Position numbers and translations under genes: made by a program
Assembly: GCA_027391075.1 (NCBI GenBank)
Contig: DAHYHI010000096.1
Span: 120,431 to 184,430, forward strand
Length of the DNA: 64,000 bases
Direction: 5' to 3'
DNA from: JAJZAM01 sp027391075
Lineage (GTDB): Bacteria > Actinomycetota > Acidimicrobiia > Acidimicrobiales > Palsa-688
The notes under the pieces: generated by a model
The model's database searches: none
What the model was told of the DNA's origin: nothing
What the model saw: only the letters and a program-made list of their open reading frames with translations
In this document: piece after piece, positions 34,593 through 43,917 of the stretch
How positions within the stretch are numbered: position 1 is the stretch's first letter
Layout of the letters: every line of letters begins with the position of its first letter

Positions 34593-36097
34593 GCGCCGTC
34601 CCGCCGGCTCCCCGGTACCGTTTCAACCCCCTAGAGCGTCGAGGGCTCGTCCTAGGCCTGACCCTCGGCCAGATCAGCGCTGTTGGTGGGGCCATCTCGG
34701 TTGCCATATCCGTCCGGTCTTTTGTCGGACCTCCGGCCGGAACGCCAGCCGGCCTTCTAATAGCCCTCGGCGGTCTGGCCTTGGCGCTGTGGCCTTGGCG
34801 TGGCGAACGGGCCTACAACGTCGTTGCCCTCGGGGGCTCCTGGCTGATCCGCCGAGCGTACAAACCTCGTCTGAGCGCAGCTCCAGGCGAGGGAAGGCTG
34901 CTGCGCAGCGAACGCGGCTTGGACCGAAGCGGGGGATGTGGGAGCCCCGCCGGGCCCGGCGCTGTCGGGTCGGCGTCGGGAGCCATGACGATCCTCCCCG
35001 CGGCTTTGGACCGGGGCTTCCACGTTAAGACCCGGACGGGGCCGAGCGGAGTGTCGCTTCGCTGGTGCAGCGCAGAAGTGGACGGTCGTCAGGTCGCAGT
35101 TATCCACGACCGTAAAGGCGGGCTTTTAACTGCAGTGCTTGCAGTGCAGGGACCGCCTTTGTGTCTTCTGGATCCCTCTGAGCAGGTCGGCCTGCTCGAA
35201 GGCTGGCGAAGCGTGCTTGCCTCGGTGGGGCGGCCCGGCGGCCCGATCCGCCGACTGCAATGGGTCGCTCGTAGTTCGCCGTCGTCGACCCCATTCGACA
35301 TTTCTGCGGCACCTACCGTGGGTGCTCTGGAGGCCCCCGGGAAGGACTCGTACGGCGTATTCTTGTCCGAAGCAGCCGCCCATATCGAACGCCACGACAC
35401 TTGGGTTGCCATTTCGGTGGCTTCGAAGGCGGGCGGACCCGGGCGTCGGGCTTCACGCCGGAACCACCTAGATGTGCTGGCCAGGGAGGTGCGCTTCCTC
35501 GAAGGTCAGCTGCGCAGCGTAGACCTTAGATCTTCGGAGCAACTCGACGTGGAAGCCCTCGTTGACCTTCTTGCCGGTCGTCGTGGAGGTTCTCCTCCGC
35601 TTGCCGTGCGGGAGGGATGGTCGGAGACGCAACTCGACGGGATGTGGCATCGCACATACTGGATTAGCGACTGGCCACGGTTGGAAGTCGGCCCCAACTT
35701 CTTGGCTCCACTGCTCGTCTCCAGGGCTTCTCGCAGGGTCTCAGTTACCATGGCGCCTGTTCCACTCGACCGGGCCGTTCGTGAGGCTCGCTCGGCGCGC
35801 GCGGCGGACGCAGCCGACTCACAGCTACGGATGAGGGCCGGTTTCATGTCGAGCGCGCGGCGCGACAGAGAGACGGAGGGGGCTGAGCGCCGGGAGGCCG
35901 AGCTCGCAGACGGCCATTGTGATTACCGGTTTTCCGGGTATGTCACGGAGAGCGCCGAGACGTGTGACGGGCTGGCAGTCGCATGCGCCGCACTCGAGCA
36001 GGCAGCTCAATCAGCCCTGCTCGACTTGCGATGCCTATATGGCCGTCAAGCCGAGGCGTATTGGTGGACGCTGCCGCTGGGCAGGGGACTCAGGTAG
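34589..36097 (+). CDS. SCO6880-like conjugation protein (PrgI-like membrane N-terminus)
   Basis: 502 aa, TTG start overlapping the previous stop (TTGA). The N-terminus YRFNPLERRGLVLGLTLGQI and a pair of helices (about residues 22-42 and 47-66) are characteristic of the SCO6880 family, whose N-terminus resembles PrgI/VirB3 and whose body resembles the N-terminal half of VirB4. There is no Walker A motif here; the ATPase part is encoded by the next gene. The region GVSLRWCSAEVDGRQVAVIHDRKGGLLTAVLAVQG and the C-terminal GRQAEAYWWTLPLGRGLR are typical. Together with the next gene it makes a split VirB4. Confidence 0.85.
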   Translation: MSAVPPAPRYRFNPLERRGLVLGLTLGQISAVGGAISVAISVRSFVGPPAGTPAGLLIALGGLALALWPWRGERAYNVVALGGSWLIRRAYKPRLSAAPGEGRLLRSERGLDRSGGCGSPAGPGAVGSASGAMTILPAALDRGFHVKTRTGPSGVSLRWCSAEVDGRQVAVIHDRKGGLLTAVLAVQGPPLCLLDPSEQVGLLEGWRSVLASVGRPGGPIRRLQWVARSSPSSTPFDISAAPTVGALEAPGKDSYGVFLSEAAAHIERHDTWVAISVASKAGGPGRRASRRNHLDVLAREVRFLEGQLRSVDLRSSEQLDVEALVDLLAGRRGGSPPLAVREGWSETQLDGMWHRTYWISDWPRLEVGPNFLAPLLVSRASRRVSVTMAPVPLDRAVREARSARAADAADSQLRMRAGFMSSARRDRETEGAERREAELADGHCDYRFSGYVTESAETCDGLAVACAALEQAAQSALLDLRCLYGRQAEAYWWTLPLGRGLR

Positions 36098-36106
36098 CTC
36101 GCCCAG

Positions 36107-37357
36107 ATGAGGCCCCCGCTTTCGCATAGAGCCACCACAGCCCACCTTCAGTCGGTGTACCCTTTCGTGTCGGGCGGAGGCCTCGACGCCGGCGGACCTC
36201 TGATAGGAAGGGATCTGCTCGGTGGCCCCTTTTTCTTCGACCCTTGGGATCTTTACTCCAGAGGGATTATCACCAACCCGAACGTCCTCGTGGTAGGTCA
36301 GATCGGCCGAGGTAAGTCGAGCTTCGTGAAGACCTTCGTGAGCCGGCAGTTGGGTCGGGGTCGTCAGGCCTGGATAGTCGATCCTAAAGGCGAGTACGGT
36401 GTCCTGGCGGAGGCGTTTGGTTGCCATCCCGTGCGGCTGCGTCCCGGAGGCTCAACGCGACTCAACCCTCTCGACGTTCCCAGGTGCGCGCAGCACCAGC
36501 CAGCCGGTGACAGCGTCGAAGGTGACGTCAAGCCCAGACTTGAGCTTGTTTGCGCGCTGCTGTGCTCGTCACTCGCCAGGCCGCTCAGCCCCGAGGAGCG
36601 AACCGCCGTCGAACTGGCTGTTAGACAGGTTTCTGTCCAGCATCCGAAGCCGACTCTCGTAAATCTAGTCGAGGCGATGCTGTTTCCCGAACCTGTTGCG
36701 GCACGGTCCCTGGGCTACGAGAGCACTGCCCTGGCAGAGCTTTCGAGGGCGGTGGCGTTGGAGTTGCGGCGAATGGTGAGGGGAGACCTCGCAGGTATGT
36801 TCGACGGAGCAACGACTAAAGGAGTCGGCATCGACGGCAGGATTGTGGTCGTCGACTTGTCGGCGACGTTCTCTTCGTCTGCACTTCCTCTGATAATGGC
36901 ATGTGCCACGGCGTGGCTTCAAGCAGCCTTCTCGGCGTCTGAGACCGTCAAGCGCCTCGTGGTGCTCGACGAGGCGTGGGCAATCCTCTCGGATCTTGCG
37001 ACTGCGAGATGGTCTCAGGCAACCTTTAAGCTTTCCAGGGCTCTGGGCGTGTCGAACCTGGTGGTCTTGCACCGGCTGTCGGACCTCCGCGCCCTTGGTG
37101 AGGACGGCTCGACACAAAGCAAACTTGGCGACGGCCTGCTCGCGGATTCCGAGACGCGGGTGTGCTTCGCACAAAGTCCATCGGAGGTCCCGACTACAGC
37201 GGAGCTGATCGGTCTGAACTCGACAGAGTCCGACGCCTTGGGGCGCCTTCCCAGAGGGGTCGCCCTGTGGAAGGTCGGCTACCGGACGTTCCTCGTGGAG
37301 CACCTGGTATCCAAAGATGAGCGTTCGATGATCGACACTGACGCGGCCCTACGGTGA
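36107..37357 (+). CDS. VirB4/TraC-like conjugation ATPase
   Basis: 416 aa. An AAA-type ATPase: Walker A VGQIGRGKSSFVKTF near residues 63-76, AWIVDPKGEYGVLAEAFG, Walker B RLVVLDEAWAILSD near 285, and VLHRLSDLRALGEDGS as the sensor region. The family powers substrate and pilus handling in type IV secretion. It starts nine bases after the SCO6880-like gene, and its stop overlaps the coupling-protein start (GTGA). Confidence 0.9.
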   Translation: MRPPLSHRATTAHLQSVYPFVSGGGLDAGGPLIGRDLLGGPFFFDPWDLYSRGIITNPNVLVVGQIGRGKSSFVKTFVSRQLGRGRQAWIVDPKGEYGVLAEAFGCHPVRLRPGGSTRLNPLDVPRCAQHQPAGDSVEGDVKPRLELVCALLCSSLARPLSPEERTAVELAVRQVSVQHPKPTLVNLVEAMLFPEPVAARSLGYESTALAELSRAVALELRRMVRGDLAGMFDGATTKGVGIDGRIVVVDLSATFSSSALPLIMACATAWLQAAFSASETVKRLVVLDEAWAILSDLATARWSQATFKLSRALGVSNLVVLHRLSDLRALGEDGSTQSKLGDGLLADSETRVCFAQSPSEVPTTAELIGLNSTESDALGRLPRGVALWKVGYRTFLVEHLVSKDERSMIDTDAALR

Positions 37358-39210
37358 GACAGCAGACGTCGGTCCCGGGTCGGGTTGCTCCGCGTCGCAG
37401 CGCCCCCTCACGACTTCAGCATCCCCGCGCCCGTCGCCGTACCCCGAGCCGGTCTGCACCGCTTATGGTGTCATGTGGAGCGGTGGCGCTCGCTGTGCCT
37501 TGCTGCTGGGTCTGGCTCACAGCGGAGGTCGCCGGCCGGGTTTCGTTGCACCGGTGGCCGGGAGTGCCAGTCCCTGCTCTAATGGCGGCGACAGCGGTAC
37601 TGCCGGCTCACGCCGGTAATCCAGGCGCAGCATGGTTGGGAACGTCGGCCGCCCAGCTCGCCCGTGTTCCAGCGTCAGCGTTTTATCTCTGGGCTACCGT
37701 AGTTGGTGTCGCGATGAGCGCTGCCTGTGTCTGCTTGGTACTGGGAGCTGGGCGCCTACTCCGATTTGAACGTCGCGTCGGGCGGAGCATCGCGGGCAGC
37801 CGGCCGCCAGCAGGGCTATCAGCGCGGCGAAGTGCCGGGCTCCTTCGGCCTGTCGGAAGGACACGAGAGCGTCGCGGCGCCGAGTGGGCCAGGGCAACCG
37901 ACGTAAGGGTCCTTCAGGTCACGCCTCGCGGGACCTCCGGGAGGTTGGTGTTGGGACGTAGCCCAGGCCTTGGGGGTCGTCTGGTGGCGACGGAGCAACG
38001 CCACTCGGTGCTAGTCATCGGACCGACACAGTCAGGCAAGACGACTGGACTGGCGGTTCCGGCACTGCTCGAATGGGACGGCCCCGTCGTCGCCACGTCA
38101 GTGAAAGACGACCTTGCTGCAACGACCTTCGCATGGCGCAGCACGGGAGGGGTCTGTTCCCTATTCGACCCGACACGCTCTGTCGGGTTTGCAGCGCCGG
38201 CGAGGTGGTCTCCCCTGTCGGAGTGCCTTTCGTGGTCGGGCGCCCAGAAGATGGCCACCTGGCTGGTGGAGTCAACCCCGGGACGTAGAGGGATGCCAGA
38301 CGCGGCGTTTTGGTATACAGCGGCGGCGAAGCAGCTTGCACCGCTGATGTTCGCGGCTGCGTCTTCGGGGATGAGCATGGCTGACGTTGTCCGCTGGACT
38401 GACTCGGGCGACTTCGAGGAGCCGCTCAGCCTGCTCGTCCTCGCCCGTCACGACCTTGCGGTCTCGTCTCTGGCCGCGTGCGCCGGACGCGACGAGCGCA
38501 TAAGAAGCTCAGTTGGGACAACCCTAGAGACGGTCCTTTTGCCCTTCGCCGATCCCGTGGTGGCGGATTCCACAGCGGTATCGGACTTCGACATCGACGA
38601 ACTGTTGTCGAGGAGGGGAACTCTCTACCTGTGCGGACCTAGTCATGAGCAGGCCAGGGTTGCCGGGCTTTTCGCCGCTCTGGTGTCCTCAGTCGTAGCG
38701 CACGCCGTAGAGACCGTCAATAGCTCGGGACGCCGTCTCGACCCGCCCTTACTGGTCGTGCTCGACGAGGCGGCGAACATCGCTCCGATAGCCGACCTCG
38801 ACGTCCTAGCCTCGACGGCCGCCGGCCTGGGCATCCAGCTCGTGACGATATGCCAGGATCTCGCGCAACTCTCATCCCGCTACGACGCTGAGCGGACGAG
38901 GACCATCGCCAATAATCACAGGGCAAAGCTGCTCCTGTCGGGTGTTTCAGACTTGGGCACCTTGGACATGATGTCCGGCCTGGCAGGCGAGCAGGCAGTC
39001 CGAGAGATAACGGTCACCCAGGAGTTGAGAGGAGGTCCGACTACGCGGGCGCAATCGACTGCCTTTCGAAGGCTCGCCCCGCCCGACCGCCTCCGGCGGG
39101 TCTCACCAGGAGAAGCCGTCCTCGTGTATGGTCACTTGCCGCCGCTGCGGCTTCACCTGCGCCCTTGGTACTCAGACAGACGTTTAGCCCGTAAAGTCTG
39201 CGGAACGTGA
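37354..39210 (+). CDS. VirD4/TraG-type coupling protein
   Basis: 618 aa, GTG start. Two N-terminal membrane helices (about residues 33-52 and 105-132) anchor a cytoplasmic RecA-like domain: Walker A VIGPTQSGKTTGLAVPALLEWDGPVVATSVKDDL near residues 221-254, Walker B LLVVLDEAANIAPIADL near 465, and QLVTICQDLAQLSSRYDAERTRTIANNHRAKLLLSG as the conserved C-terminal stretch of TraD/TraG proteins. It links the relaxase-DNA complex to the secretion channel. It is the last gene of the operon and convergent with the LigD-type polymerase gene, 46 bases away. Confidence 0.92.
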   Translation: MRQQTSVPGRVAPRRSAPSRLQHPRARRRTPSRSAPLMVSCGAVALAVPCCWVWLTAEVAGRVSLHRWPGVPVPALMAATAVLPAHAGNPGAAWLGTSAAQLARVPASAFYLWATVVGVAMSAACVCLVLGAGRLLRFERRVGRSIAGSRPPAGLSARRSAGLLRPVGRTRERRGAEWARATDVRVLQVTPRGTSGRLVLGRSPGLGGRLVATEQRHSVLVIGPTQSGKTTGLAVPALLEWDGPVVATSVKDDLAATTFAWRSTGGVCSLFDPTRSVGFAAPARWSPLSECLSWSGAQKMATWLVESTPGRRGMPDAAFWYTAAAKQLAPLMFAAASSGMSMADVVRWTDSGDFEEPLSLLVLARHDLAVSSLAACAGRDERIRSSVGTTLETVLLPFADPVVADSTAVSDFDIDELLSRRGTLYLCGPSHEQARVAGLFAALVSSVVAHAVETVNSSGRRLDPPLLVVLDEAANIAPIADLDVLASTAAGLGIQLVTICQDLAQLSSRYDAERTRTIANNHRAKLLLSGVSDLGTLDMMSGLAGEQAVREITVTQELRGGPTTRAQSTAFRRLAPPDRLRRVSPGEAVLVYGHLPPLRLHLRPWYSDRRLARKVCGT

Positions 39211-39256
39211 GCCGGTCGCAGCGGGTGCGTTGCCTGACGGTCGGGGACCCGACTGT

Positions 39257-40264
39257 TCAGCGAGAGCGGGCTCTGCTCGGGGAGACCCTGAGGGGCTCGC
39301 CGGGCATCTTGGGGTATTCGGGTGGCCACGGGGCGTCCCCTAGGCCGGCCTGTTGGTCGGCGTCGACTAGCTCCAACAAGCGCTTGAGAGACGCTGGGGT
39401 TGCGCCCGCCCAGGGATCTCCGGAGCGCACGATCCTCGACGGTACGGTCGCCACCGTCAGCTCGTCGGGGTCTACAAGGTCCAGTTCCTCCCAATACAGC
39501 GGTGTCGAAACCTGGGCGCCGGGTCTGGCACGGACCGACCACGCTCCGAAGATCGTCTTGTGAGGCGCGTTTTGGTTGAAGTCCACGAAGACCCGGTGAC
39601 CTCTGCCTTCCTTCCACCACGAGGTGGTGAAGAGGTCGGGCCGGCGTCGTTCGAGCTCCCTTGCAAGCGAAACGGTGGCGGCCCGGACTTGCAAGGGGGT
39701 CCATCCGGCTGTCAGACGTACGTAGACGTGGATGCCCCTGCTCCCGGTCGTCTTTGGCAGCCCGGTGTAGCCGAACTCTCCCAGAAGCTGCTTTACTTCG
39801 AAGGCGGCCTGCGTGACCATTCCGAAGCCAGCGTTGCGAGGAGGGTCCAGGTCGATGCGCAACTCGTTGACGTGTTCCTGGTCGTCGGCGTGACAGGCCC
39901 ACACGTGGAAGCCTAGGCAGGCGAGGTTCGCCGCCCACAAGACGTGGGCGATGTCGGCTGCGACCAGGGCGTCGGATACGGTGCCGCTCGGGGTTGCCAC
40001 CTGCACCGTTTGGAGCCACTCGGGTCGACGGGGTGGTATACGTTTCTGGAAGAACGAAGGCCCGGTCGCCCCGTCAGGGAATCTCTGCATCAATATTGGT
40101 CGACCGCCGATCGCTGCCATGAGAGGATCCTGTACGGCCAGGTAGTAGCGCACCAAGTCGAGTTTGGTTTCTCCGCGCTCGGGGAACATGACCTTGTCCG
40201 GGTTGGTGACCGTAACCAGCCTGCCGGCTGCCTCGACCGATACCGATGGCGTCGCTGGCGTCAA
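39257..40264 (-). CDS. LigD-type DNA polymerase domain protein
   Basis: 335 aa, a stand-alone polymerase (primase-like AEP) domain of the LigD family. Motifs: TNPDKVMFPERGETKLDLVRYY at the N-terminus, the metal-binding ELRIDLDPP near residue 135, TTGSRGIHVYVRL near 172 and VFVDFNQNAPHKTIFGAWSVRARPGAQVSTPL near 221. It adds nucleotides at DNA ends during non-homologous end joining. No Ku or ATP-dependent ligase gene is in the window, so partners must be elsewhere. It lies 10 bases downstream of a DoxX gene on the same strand. Confidence 0.93.
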   Translation of the reverse strand: MTPATPSVSVEAAGRLVTVTNPDKVMFPERGETKLDLVRYYLAVQDPLMAAIGGRPILMQRFPDGATGPSFFQKRIPPRRPEWLQTVQVATPSGTVSDALVAADIAHVLWAANLACLGFHVWACHADDQEHVNELRIDLDPPRNAGFGMVTQAAFEVKQLLGEFGYTGLPKTTGSRGIHVYVRLTAGWTPLQVRAATVSLARELERRRPDLFTTSWWKEGRGHRVFVDFNQNAPHKTIFGAWSVRARPGAQVSTPLYWEELDLVDPDELTVATVPSRIVRSGDPWAGATPASLKRLLELVDADQQAGLGDAPWPPEYPKMPGEPLRVSPSRARSR

Positions 40265-40274
40265 CGCTCCGATC

Positions 40275-40814
40275 TCAGTCGTCCTTGGCTGTCTCGGTCG
40301 CCGCTGGACGGTAACAGGTGGCGACTAGAGCCTTCGCCGAGGCAATGCCAAGCAGGCAGGCGAGGAAGCCCCAGCGAAGTCCGCTCCTCGGAGAGCCCCT
40401 TAGGGCGTCGACGGAGACTCGTCCTGGGCCGAGCGATGCGGTAGCGGCGCAGACCGCCGCTACCACGGCGGTGTACTCCCAGCCTCCTTTGAACACGAAG
40501 AAGCCTTTGCCGCGGTGGTCCGTCGCAGCCGCTGTGGCCATGAGGCCGATCGCAGCCGCAGCGGGATAAGGGCTAGCAACTCCGAGGGTTAGTGCCGCTC
40601 CCGCCGTGATCTCCGTAGCGGCAGCTACGCGAGCGTGCAGCGCCGCCGGGCGCAGTCCGAGCGACTCGAACCAGCGCGTGGTGCCGGCCAGTCCTCCCCC
40701 TCCGAACACCTTGTTGTGCCCGTGAGCGAAGAGCATCGGCCCAACAGCGAGGCGCAGCAGCAGCGTTGACGTGTCTGGCGCTATAGATCCGGCCGTCGGC
40801 TTGTGGGCTTTCAT
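40275..40814 (-). CDS. DoxX family membrane protein
   Basis: 179 aa with four hydrophobic helices. The LLLRLAVGPMLFAHGHNKVFGGGGLAGTTRWFESLGLRPAALHA start is the DoxX signature, followed by EITAGAALTLGVASPYPAAAAIGLMATAAATDHRGKGFF. Function in the family ranges from quinone-linked respiratory subunits to redox stress proteins; here it is unassigned. It is upstream of the LigD-type gene. Its start codon region overlaps possible longer starts of the divergent murT gene. Confidence 0.85.
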   Translation of the reverse strand: MKAHKPTAGSIAPDTSTLLLRLAVGPMLFAHGHNKVFGGGGLAGTTRWFESLGLRPAALHARVAAATEITAGAALTLGVASPYPAAAAIGLMATAAATDHRGKGFFVFKGGWEYTAVVAAVCAATASLGPGRVSVDALRGSPRSGLRWGFLACLLGIASAKALVATCYRPAATETAKDD

Positions 40815-40920
40815 GCTCCAACGCTACCTGTTGCAGCCGTCGCTGGGGTTGCGAAGGCCTCTCGGGGTGCCACGCCGCCTAAGTGGGTTACGCCACGTGC
40901 GAGTAGCTAGCCTCGTTCCC

Positions 40921-42168
40921 GTGACACTGCCGGATCGCACCAGGATCGCAGCCCGGTTTGGGGTCGGAGTGGCGGAGGTATCCAGACGCCTCGGCAAGGG
41001 TGGCGGGTCGGTGATCGGAGGCCGGGCGATACTTGCGCTCGACCCCAATGCGCTGGCGCATCTAAGCGCCGGCCGCAAAGTGGCCTTGGTGTCGGGAACG
41101 AACGGCAAGACCACCACGACGAGCCTCCTCGCCACGGCACTGTCGGCCGGTGGGAGGGTACTTACCAACCTGCAGGGAGCGAACCTGCCGATGGGACTCG
41201 TGTCGGCGCTGGCCGACGGTCCCTCCGGAGCGCCAGCCGTGCTCGAAGTGGACGAGGCTTGGCTGCCCAAGGTCGTCGCAGCTACCCGCCCCGCAGCGGT
41301 CGGTCTTCTCAACCTGACCCGCGACCAACTCGACCGTAATAACGAAGTGCGGACTCTGGCGTCGTCGTGGCGATCGGCACTCGCCGGTCCCGCGGCGGGC
41401 ACCGTGGTGGCCAACGCCGACGATCCTCTCGTGGCCTGGGGCGCCGGAAGGGCAACGAACGTGGTCTGGGTCGGGGTAGGTCAACCCTGGACGGAAGATT
41501 CGGGGGGATGTCCGAACTGCGGAGATCGAATCGAATTTACTCCGTCGGGCTGGTCCTGTGGTGCGTGCGACTTCGCACGACCCCGAACAAACGTCGAGCT
41601 CGAAGGGGACAGGCTACGGTGGCAAGACGACACGACGTTGCGCTTGGACCTGGCTCTTCCAGGCCGCGCTAACCGAGCGAACGCAGCGGTCGCTCTGTGC
41701 GTAGCGAAGGTTTTGGGTGCCGACCCAGCTGCGGCCGCTGGGTCTATCTCGTCCCTCGGACAGGTTGGCGGCCGATATGCGAAGATCGTCGTAGGTGGAA
41801 GAAAAGCCCGACTTCTCCTTGCGAAGAACCCAGCTGGCTGGATGGAGACCTTTGAAGTGCTCGCCTCCCCTCCGGGCCCCGTCGTGGTTGCGGTCAACGC
41901 GCGCCTGGCGGACGGGCGTGACCCTTCCTGGCTGTGGGACGTGCCCTTCGAGCGCCTGCGGGGGCATTTCGTCACCGTCACCGGCGAACGGGCATGGGAC
42001 CTAGCGGTCCGCTTTCGCTACGCCGAAGTGGACCACACGGTGATCTTCGACCCCCTGGACGCGATACGTCACGCCGCACGAGGCGGAGACCTCGACGTGG
42101 TGGCGAACTACACAGCGTTCCAAGAGATTCGCTCCAAGTTGAGCCCGGTCGGGATCAGCACCCTATGA
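40921..42168 (+). CDS. murT: Lipid II isoglutaminyl synthase, ligase subunit MurT
   Basis: About 415 aa from a GTG at 40921; GTG 40900 and ATG 40813 are in frame but give N-termini longer than usual. The Mur-ligase core is clear: ALVSGTNGKTTTTSLLATAL (ATP loop), the NLTRDQLDRNNEV segment, and a zinc-ribbon insertion with CPNCG and CGAC that is typical of MurT. The C-terminal DUF1727 domain ends ANYTAFQEIR. With GatD it amidates the D-Glu of lipid II to D-isoGln, which is needed for crosslinking by transpeptidases. The stop overlaps the gatD start by four bases. Confidence 0.93.
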   Translation: MTLPDRTRIAARFGVGVAEVSRRLGKGGGSVIGGRAILALDPNALAHLSAGRKVALVSGTNGKTTTTSLLATALSAGGRVLTNLQGANLPMGLVSALADGPSGAPAVLEVDEAWLPKVVAATRPAAVGLLNLTRDQLDRNNEVRTLASSWRSALAGPAAGTVVANADDPLVAWGAGRATNVVWVGVGQPWTEDSGGCPNCGDRIEFTPSGWSCGACDFARPRTNVELEGDRLRWQDDTTLRLDLALPGRANRANAAVALCVAKVLGADPAAAAGSISSLGQVGGRYAKIVVGGRKARLLLAKNPAGWMETFEVLASPPGPVVVAVNARLADGRDPSWLWDVPFERLRGHFVTVTGERAWDLAVRFRYAEVDHTVIFDPLDAIRHAARGGDLDVVANYTAFQEIRSKLSPVGISTL

Positions 42169-42944
42169 GCGTGTCGATCTGCTTGTTGTTCCCGGATCTT
42201 CTCGGCACCTACGGGGACTCGGGGAACGCGACGATCCTGGTCCAAAGACTGCGTTGGCGCGGCGTCGCCGCCGAGCTAACGGTGATCCACTCGGGGGACG
42301 TCGTGCCCACCTCGTGCGACCTTTACGTGGTGGGAGGCGGCGAGGACCAGCCCCAGGCCCTAGCGGCAGACCAACTCGGGGTGAGGTCCTCTTCTAGTCC
42401 GCTTGTTAGGGCTGTGGACGGAGGCGCTGTGGTGTTCGCAGTCTGTGCCGGCCTGCAGATTCTCGGTCGAGAGTTCGCGGGCCCTGACGGTGTACCCCGT
42501 CCCGGCGTTGGTCTACTGGACTGCTCAACGCGTCCTGGCCGTAGGCGTGCCGTGGGAGAGCTTGCCGTCGAACCGGTACCGGGGTTGGGGTTGGATCGGA
42601 CTCTTAGCGGCTACGAGAACCACGCTGGGGTGACCACAGTCGGGCCGGAGGCGGAGCCGTTAGGAGTGGTTGTTTCGGGGGTCGGGAACGGCTCGGACAG
42701 CGGCGTGGACGGCGCAAGGGCTGGTCGGGTACTCGGAACCTACATGCACGGCCCGGCTCTCGCCCGCAACCCCGATCTCGCCGATCTGCTTCTCGGATGG
42801 GTCGTCGGACCGATGGAACCCCTCGACGACAGCGACGCTGAAGAACTCCGCCGCCTCCGCCTTTCGGCATCGCAACGTGGTTCTGTGTCCGGCCTAGCGG
42901 GCTTCTTGCCCAGGGGATGGAGGAGGATCCTCCCGCTCCGGTAG
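42165..42944 (+). CDS. gatD: Lipid II isoglutaminyl synthase, glutamine amidotransferase subunit GatD
   Basis: 259 aa from the ATG overlapping the murT stop. It is a class I (CobB/CobQ-like) amidotransferase: LFPDLLGTYGDSGNATIL at the N-terminus, nucleophile Cys in VFAVCAGLQILG near residue 92, and the catalytic His in LGTYMHGPALARNPDLAD near 190. It supplies ammonia from glutamine to MurT. A longer frame upstream lies inside murT. The C-terminal 60 residues are Arg/Ser-rich and less conserved. Confidence 0.92.
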   Translation: MSVSICLLFPDLLGTYGDSGNATILVQRLRWRGVAAELTVIHSGDVVPTSCDLYVVGGGEDQPQALAADQLGVRSSSSPLVRAVDGGAVVFAVCAGLQILGREFAGPDGVPRPGVGLLDCSTRPGRRRAVGELAVEPVPGLGLDRTLSGYENHAGVTTVGPEAEPLGVVVSGVGNGSDSGVDGARAGRVLGTYMHGPALARNPDLADLLLGWVVGPMEPLDDSDAEELRRLRLSASQRGSVSGLAGFLPRGWRRILPLR

Positions 42945-42947
42945 AGT

Positions 42948-43787
42948 TCAGCCCCCCTGCTCACTAGCCGCAGCACCAGGAGCCCGAGGTGACCTGGCCC
43001 AATGTGTCGCAGGCGCCGTGCGCTCAGCGGTCACCTCCCAAAGCTTTATACCCCCGAGTATCCCAGCCGAGTTGTCGACGACGCTAACCCCGTCGGGCAG
43101 GTCGCTTCCGAGGCGGGCGGAGTTGCCTCCGCCGACATAGCAGTGATCGAAGAATGTGAGGGCCCTGAACGTCTCCACTGCTTCGAGAACGTGAACGAGC
43201 CACTTCTTGTTACCCGACTTCTTGCGGGCGGCCTCCCCGACGACGTCGTTGTAGCTGCGTCCCTTCTTAAAAGGGTGGTGGGCGAACTCCAGGTGAGGCT
43301 CCAGTTGGCCCTCGTAGAAAAGGGCTGTCCCCAGGCCAGTTCCCAGCGTGAGCACCAGTTCTAGTCCCTGGCCTTTTATGACCGCCGCACCCTGTAGGTC
43401 GGCATCGTTGGCGACCTTCACCGGTTTGGATGTCGCCTTCTCCAACGAGGCAGCGAGATCGAAATGCTCCCAAGCGGAGACGAGATCCGCGTCTGGCTGG
43501 CCTCCAGGGCCTTCGGGGGAGATGAAGTGAGGCGCCGAAAGTATCCTCCCGTCACGCACCATGCCGGGGAAACCGACGGAGACACGGTCGAAGCCGGGTA
43601 GTGGCTTGATCAACTCTTCCAGAACGGTTACGAGCTTGTCTGGCGGCAGTGGATAAGGGGTGTCGCAACGCACACGGTCGTGCTCCATGTTGCCAGCGCC
43701 GTCGAGCACCGACGCCTTGAGTCCCGTTCCGCCGATGTCGATAGCAAGAGTGTCAGGAGAGGATCGGCTAGTTATGGAGGTGGCCAC
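42948..43787 (-). CDS. ppgK: Polyphosphate glucokinase
   Basis: 279 aa ROK-type kinase. The phosphate-binding motif LAIDIGGTGLKASVLD lies near residues 14-29; SVGFPGMVRDGRIL, KVANDADLQGAAV (catalytic Asp near 147) and LTLGTGLGTALF follow, with the polyphosphate glucokinase pattern LEFAHHPFKKGRSYNDVVGEAARKK. It phosphorylates glucose using polyphosphate or ATP, a typical actinobacterial enzyme. It is convergent with gatD (three bases apart) and divergent from the DUF3040 gene. Confidence 0.93.
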   Translation of the reverse strand: MATSITSRSSPDTLAIDIGGTGLKASVLDGAGNMEHDRVRCDTPYPLPPDKLVTVLEELIKPLPGFDRVSVGFPGMVRDGRILSAPHFISPEGPGGQPDADLVSAWEHFDLAASLEKATSKPVKVANDADLQGAAVIKGQGLELVLTLGTGLGTALFYEGQLEPHLEFAHHPFKKGRSYNDVVGEAARKKSGNKKWLVHVLEAVETFRALTFFDHCYVGGGNSARLGSDLPDGVSVVDNSAGILGGIKLWEVTAERTAPATHWARSPRAPGAAASEQGG

Positions 43788-43917
43788 AAGGCGAGACTAC
43801 GCGAGCGGTCGGGATACTACCAGCAAAGTTGCCAAAAAAGAGACTCTTGGCCCTAGGCATAAGCTTGCCGATGGGTAGAGAATATGGTTGTCAGGTTTTA
43901 GGTGCAGAGGTGTAGAG

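Noticed and set aside
39153..40019. 288-aa minus-strand frame
   Set aside because: Arg/Pro-rich shadow of the LigD-type polymerase gene in another frame.
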